DNA of 64,000 nt from Corallochytrium limacisporum. Taxonomy: Eukaryota; Opisthokonta. The notes under the pieces are model-generated. The model worked only from the letters and a program-made list of their open reading frames with translations. It was not told where the DNA came from and ran no database searches. Location: the NCBI GenBank assembly GCA_002811645.1, contig PDIP01000021.1:210328-274327 (forward strand), given 5' to 3'. This document shows, in pieces, positions 60,301 to 64,000 of the stretch (the first letter of the stretch is position 1; each line of letters opens with the position of its first letter). Position numbers and translations under genes: made by a program.

Positions 60301-60334
60301 TTGGAGACGTTACAGTGAACTTGGGGTTTGGCAT
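57332..60334 (-). CDS. Cation-chloride cotransporter of the SLC12 (NKCC/NCC) type
   Basis: A 1000-residue plasma-membrane carrier. Residues 1-205 are a cytosolic tail with KFTV (5-8) and RFDV (156-159), both fitting the [R/K]Fx[V/I] docking rule for SPAK/OSR1 kinases. Next, about twelve membrane segments run from 207 to 650; TM1 has [19 protein letters not shown], then [22 protein letters not shown] and [23 protein letters not shown], which are strongly conserved. The C-terminal 350 residues form the cytosolic dimerisation domain ([15 protein letters not shown], ending [14 protein letters not shown]). It moves Cl with Na and/or K to control ion balance and volume; NKCC-type or NCC-type cannot be decided with confidence. 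The ATG at 60332-60334 is used. Confidence 0.92.
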   Translation of the reverse strand: [1000 protein letters not shown]

Positions 60335-60879
60335 TTTGATATCAATGGGTTAAGCATCCACAGAGCTCCAACAGTCCAACCTACCAAGAGTCGTCTCGGA
60401 ATGCTTAGAATAATGTGGTGGATGATCTAAATTCGCCCGCTCGTCATTCTTGGTCTCAGTGAAATTATGATATAACTATTCAGAAGTTCCACCGGCGCAC
60501 ACGTACTGTACACGCGAAGATTCCTCTGAAGAAAATAAATATCGATTGCATAAATTGTTAAATTAGAGTATGCTTCAAAAACCTTGGTGTTTTAGAAATG
60601 CATGTGGGAAAGACATCGCACACCGGAGCGTCCGGCGTCCAGACGGGACATTGGCGCAAATACACTGCAACCGAGAAAAACGTCAATGAGACTGTCCTTT
60701 TCGCCTCCCCAACCAACTCTTGATACACCGTACTGTCTCGATGGCTGAGTTAGAAACTCCAGAAGGGAAAACCCCCCCTCCCCGCAATCTGCCGTTACCT
60801 ATGCGAACTAAACGACGGTGATATTGGCAGTTCAACCCGCCTTCTGCACGCTCAGCGTTCCCCGGGGCCCTCCTCCCCC

Positions 60880-61084
60880 NNNNNNNNNNNNNNNNNNNNN
60901 NNNNNNNNNNNNNNNNNNNNNNNNNNNNNNNNNNNNNNNNNNNNNNNNNNNNNNNNNNNNNNNNNNNNNNNNNNNNNNNNNNNNNNNNNNNNNNNNNNNN
61001 NNNNNNNNNNNNNNNNNNNNNNNNNNNNNNNNNNNNNNNNNNNNNNNNNNNNNNNNNNNNNNNNNNNNNNNNNNNNNNNNNNNN
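60880..61084. other. Assembly gap of 205 N between C-rich ends
   Basis: The N block is bordered by C runs on both sides, so a C-rich or hairpin sequence probably stopped the assembly there. True length is unknown. Confidence 0.95.
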
Positions 61085-61830
61085 CCCCCCTCGGCCTCAC
61101 TCTTCGTCTCCCCCCACCCCTTCCCCGGGGCCTCCAACTATTTTTTTGGTTCCCCACTACTGTTCCTTGGAGAAGTTTGGGGACGACGATGCGACGACTC
61201 CAAAAGTACCGGTCCGTACGGTTGAGTGTTCCTTGCAGATAATGAGGAGAGAGTGGCTCTTCAACGGGTCCACGTAGCCTCCAACACCACGTTCACGCAC
61301 TCTCCTTCTCCTCTGGGTACCCTACGATGAACGGGCTGATGATTCTTCTTTGATTGCACGCGAGATGGTAGCACTACCATACCTCACGGCAAGGTGTTTT
61401 CGCTGAGATGTCGTTAACATGTCATCGCAATGAAACGTACAGGGTACAGCTCTGGCGATTGGTCGCTCCCCTTTTCCAGGATCTTCCACTTGTGGATATT
61501 CCAAGCCTCCTCTATCATCAAGGTGTGGTCGGGCGTCGGCCGGAATCAATAGTGAATATATGTCTACTAAGAGTGGGTTCTGTCAAAGCTCTTACATATC
61601 TATCTCGAGAGCACTCTTGAGCTGTGACCCTGTCCGGGAGCCGGAAAAAAGAAAGGACAGTTCGGAGTCAAACCGACAGAAGGGCCCACATTCCCAAAAT
61701 CGGCAGCAGTGCCCTGCACGTAGGCCTGGTCAAAGACCCGGGGCGCGAGCGAGCTGGGAGCTGGAAGCGGATAGACGATTCGAACCCGAAAGGGGAAAAA
61801 AAAGGAAGGAGCGGGGGACAGAGAGATAGA

Positions 61831-61844
61831 CACACACACACACA
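61831..61844. repeat. CA dinucleotide repeat
   Basis: Seven CA units after a GA-rich stretch, in non-coding DNA. Confidence 0.85.
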
Positions 61845-62850
61845 GAGATTGAGTTTTCGCAAGCGGGAGCGCAGACAGAAGGAATGTTAATGCTTAGAGC
61901 CGTTTCATTTTTCAATCAAAATAGATGAGTCTACTGGGTTGCAGGTAGGTGGGGGCGGTCGTTGCACCTCAGACATATATCAGCTGTGCTGTGGCACTGC
62001 GATCACTCTGAGGGAGGGAAGTCTCTGCATTGCCCTATGTCTTCGGTACTGCAGCACACGTCTCCTGTCTCCCGGACTCGATGCTGCTGTGGTCCAGGAA
62101 CCATTTGAGTGCACTCGCACCGCCAGGCAACGCGGGTGATGGGGTCCATACCACTTTAATAGTGACTGTACCGTATTGTAATGTAGGAATGGTTAAAGAT
62201 CTCGCCTCGTGGGGTTGGAGTTTTTTGCAAATCGCTGGCTTCCAGGAGCCACGGCCTGCCGGGAAGGACTAATTGATCCAGGGAAGTATCAGTACTGAAT
62301 GTTACCCACTATTTCCCTGAAGTCGTACCCAAAGAAAACAATATCTCATTGATTTGTTGAGAGTGGCGCAGGTGCTCTGCCGAGGTAACCGCAGTAGGAG
62401 TACAAGACGAAAAAAATCCAATGAAATAGGTAGTGAAAGTCAGAATTTAGGGAGAACCAGAAAAGTCTGCCGCATTGAGCGCTTCGTGCAAGTTCTTTAA
62501 CGACAGACTGCGCCCGCGCGTGACCGGGTGTCGTTGGAGGGTGGTCGCGGGGAGATCTTCAGCCTTCGAAGATTTATGAACAACTTGACACAAAATGCTC
62601 CATACTGCTAATTCAAATTCACCGAGTTCGATTTCAGCGTTTCGTCGGCTCGTCGTGTTCCTTGGACTTTGTGCAACACTTTCTATGTTTAGCTTCATTT
62701 CGTTCTTTAGGTGACGTTGGGGCCATATAAATTGGTACTGAAATAGCACACCGTCGAGGGAGCCGGGAGCAATGCCACTGATCTGCAGGGTGGGTTGCGT
62801 CACCAGAGCCACTTGGTGGTCCGGAAACGGGTTCCAATTTACTCAAGCCC

Positions 62851-62868
62851 GGGGGTGGGGGGGGGGGG
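62851..62868 (+). repeat. G-run cluster (G5 and G12)
   Basis: G5, T, then 12 G in non-coding DNA before AAMP; could form a quadruplex and may be of uncertain length. Confidence 0.6.
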
Positions 62869-63378
62869 AATATGGGATTCCATATTGTCCCATGGGTCTT
62901 TGTGATTGCAGTCTGTTGTACCTTATGAATATATGTAATACTACGGATTGAATCTGACCTTAGATTTTATTTCTTTTGTAGGACATGAGTTTATATATAG
63001 TATAAATGCGAATCAAAATAAATCGATTTCAGAGTGAAGAACCCGCGTTTTGGGTAGGGTGGTCCCCTCAGAAGTGTGGTCCATATTGAGTCTCATGGGA
63101 TGGCCCGAGAAGTCAGTGGGTGGGTGGGTTTACCGAGCTACGAGTACGCAAGAAGGAAACGGAAAACATTGAACGGTACTGTTCTTGGCCATTCGAGAAC
63201 AATGCTTCGCTGAGCTGTGATTCAATAGATTAAGCTACAGAAAGAATTCAGGATCTATACGCTCTGTAGGCCAGAGAAGGTAGTTTGATAGACATGTGAG
63301 GTTCTGCCTGGAGGCTCTGAGATAGGAGGAGCCTTAGGTCCAACAACATAGTGTTGTAGCATCCTTAAACAAGCAATC

Positions 63379-64000
63379 ATGGATCAAAATGGAGGACCAG
63401 GTGGGTCGGCCAGCAAGCCACCTAAAGCAGACAAGGAGCGTGTTCCCGGACAGGAACCCCAGGAGGGAGAGGTTGTTGTGGCAGCGGACGAAGTGGCTGA
63501 GATGATAGAAGTTGGCGAAGAGGACGTTCAGGGCCATATGGACGAAGAGGAGGACGGACCCAATTTTGAAGACGAAGACAGTGGGGATGAGGAAGACGAG
63601 GAGAAGACCCGGCGCCAAGATCAGGCCTCTGGTTTCTACCAACACACAGGAGCAGTGTATTCAGTGTCGTTCAGTCACGACAACAGTATGGCCATCACCG
63701 GTGGTGGTGATGACCGTGCGTGTGTGTGGCGTGTCGCCGATGGGCAGCTCATTTGGGAGTCTGAGGGACACAAGGACTCCGTGGTCGCCGCTTCCTTTAG
63801 CAATGATGACATGTACGTCGCCAGTGCAAGCATGGACGGAGATGTCGCAGTATGGAAGCGAAATGATGACGGCGCCGGTAAACCCTACGCTCCCCTCGTT
63901 CGCTTGGAGGCTGGCAGTGACATTGAATGGATGCAGTGGCATCCTAAAGGACCCGTTCTGCTGGCTGGTTGCGCTGACGGATCGGCTTGGATGTGGAGCA
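63379..64000 (+). CDS. AAMP: AAMP/Sqt1-like WD40 protein, N-terminal part
   Basis: The first 207 codons of a WD40 protein cut by the window end. An acidic tail (about residues 35-75) is followed by SVSFSHDNSMAITGGGDDRACVWRVADGQ, GHKDSVVAASF and DIEWMQWHPKGPVLLAGCADGSAWMWS, which closely match AAMP (human version keeps LEWMEWHP and APVLLAGTADG). Yeast Sqt1 is the chaperone for ribosomal protein uL16; animal AAMP is linked to cell migration. The ATG at 63379 opens the frame. Confidence 0.88.
   Translation, partial: MDQNGGPGGSASKPPKADKERVPGQEPQEGEVVVAADEVAEMIEVGEEDVQGHMDEEEDGPNFEDEDSGDEEDEEKTRRQDQASGFYQHTGAVYSVSFSHDNSMAITGGGDDRACVWRVADGQLIWESEGHKDSVVAASFSNDDMYVASASMDGDVAVWKRNDDGAGKPYAPLVRLEAGSDIEWMQWHPKGPVLLAGCADGSAWMWS

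Larger units (their letters stand above)
60335..63378. other. 3-kb divergent intergenic region between SLC12 and AAMP
   Basis: Contains an assembly gap of 205 N, a CA repeat at 61831-61844, a G-run at 62851-62868 and short overlapping frames without domains. A tRNA-like B-box at 61776-61787 has no A-box partner. Nothing else is recognised. Confidence 0.55.

Noticed and set aside
60818-61225. Frames across the N gap
   Set aside because: They consist mostly of unknown bases.
61776-61787. tRNA-like B-box (minus-strand GGGTTCGAATCG)
   Set aside because: No A-box at the proper distance, and the flanks do not fold into a cloverleaf by eye.

Overview
The window is nuclear DNA of an opisthokont eukaryote with almost no introns. 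Every recognisable gene is one open frame, including an 8-kb ATR kinase gene. Homologues of ATR, EXOSC3, SKI8, eIF2-beta, NSA2, TIM44, COQ3, PIG-O and AAMP mark it as eukaryotic. A chimaerin-type SH2-C1-RhoGAP, an ARNT-like bHLH-PAS factor, KMT5A/SET8, ZNRF, PPP1R37, SLMAP, PIH1D2 and an NKCC-type SLC12 carrier point to a unicellular relative of animals (Holozoa). An early-branching fungus is the alternative; the DUF3605 gene is a fungal-leaning note. The organism is not named from sequence alone.

Layout from left to right: a cut-off gene start (minus), zinc alcohol dehydrogenase-like MDR (+), a 58-residue metallothionein (-), PIG-O (+), AAGAB/p34 (-), a 1.5-kb stretch with a possible decayed gene, eIF2-beta (-), PPP1R37 (-), SLMAP (+), ZNRF (+), TIM44 (-), NSA2 (+), a 5.3-kb desert, bHLH-PAS (+), ATR (-), twin-CX9C PANTS/C22orf39 (+), DUF3605 (+), PIH1D2-like (-), KMT5A (-), chimaerin-like RhoGAP (-), a 5.2-kb desert with a RING-like open frame, PREY (+), SKI8/WDR61 (-), EXOSC3 (+), COQ3 (-), SLC12 cotransporter (-), a 3-kb region with an assembly gap, and the start of AAMP (+).

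The gene order has a clear rule. All seven tail-to-tail pairs lie 60 to 219 bp apart, while head-to-head pairs are separated by 0.5 to 5.2 kb. The longest upstream regions belong to a transcription factor and to a signalling gene. The intergenic DNA is rich in G or C homopolymers, G-quadruplex-type runs and simple repeats. I recognised no transposon, rRNA, tRNA or CRISPR.

Several genes fall into shared processes. ATR and KMT5A act in replication and chromatin control, and both have E2F-like TTCGCGC motifs upstream. SLMAP (PP2A/STRIPAK) and PPP1R37 (PP1) are phosphatase regulators that share one divergent intergenic region. TIM44, COQ3, PREY and the CX9C protein are mitochondrial or likely so. 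EXOSC3 and SKI8 belong to RNA decay. The SLC12 carrier has two candidate SPAK/OSR1 docking motifs. I saw no single obviously new system; the best leads are the ARNT-like factor, the E2F-like clusters, the RING-like frame and the twin-CX9C protein.
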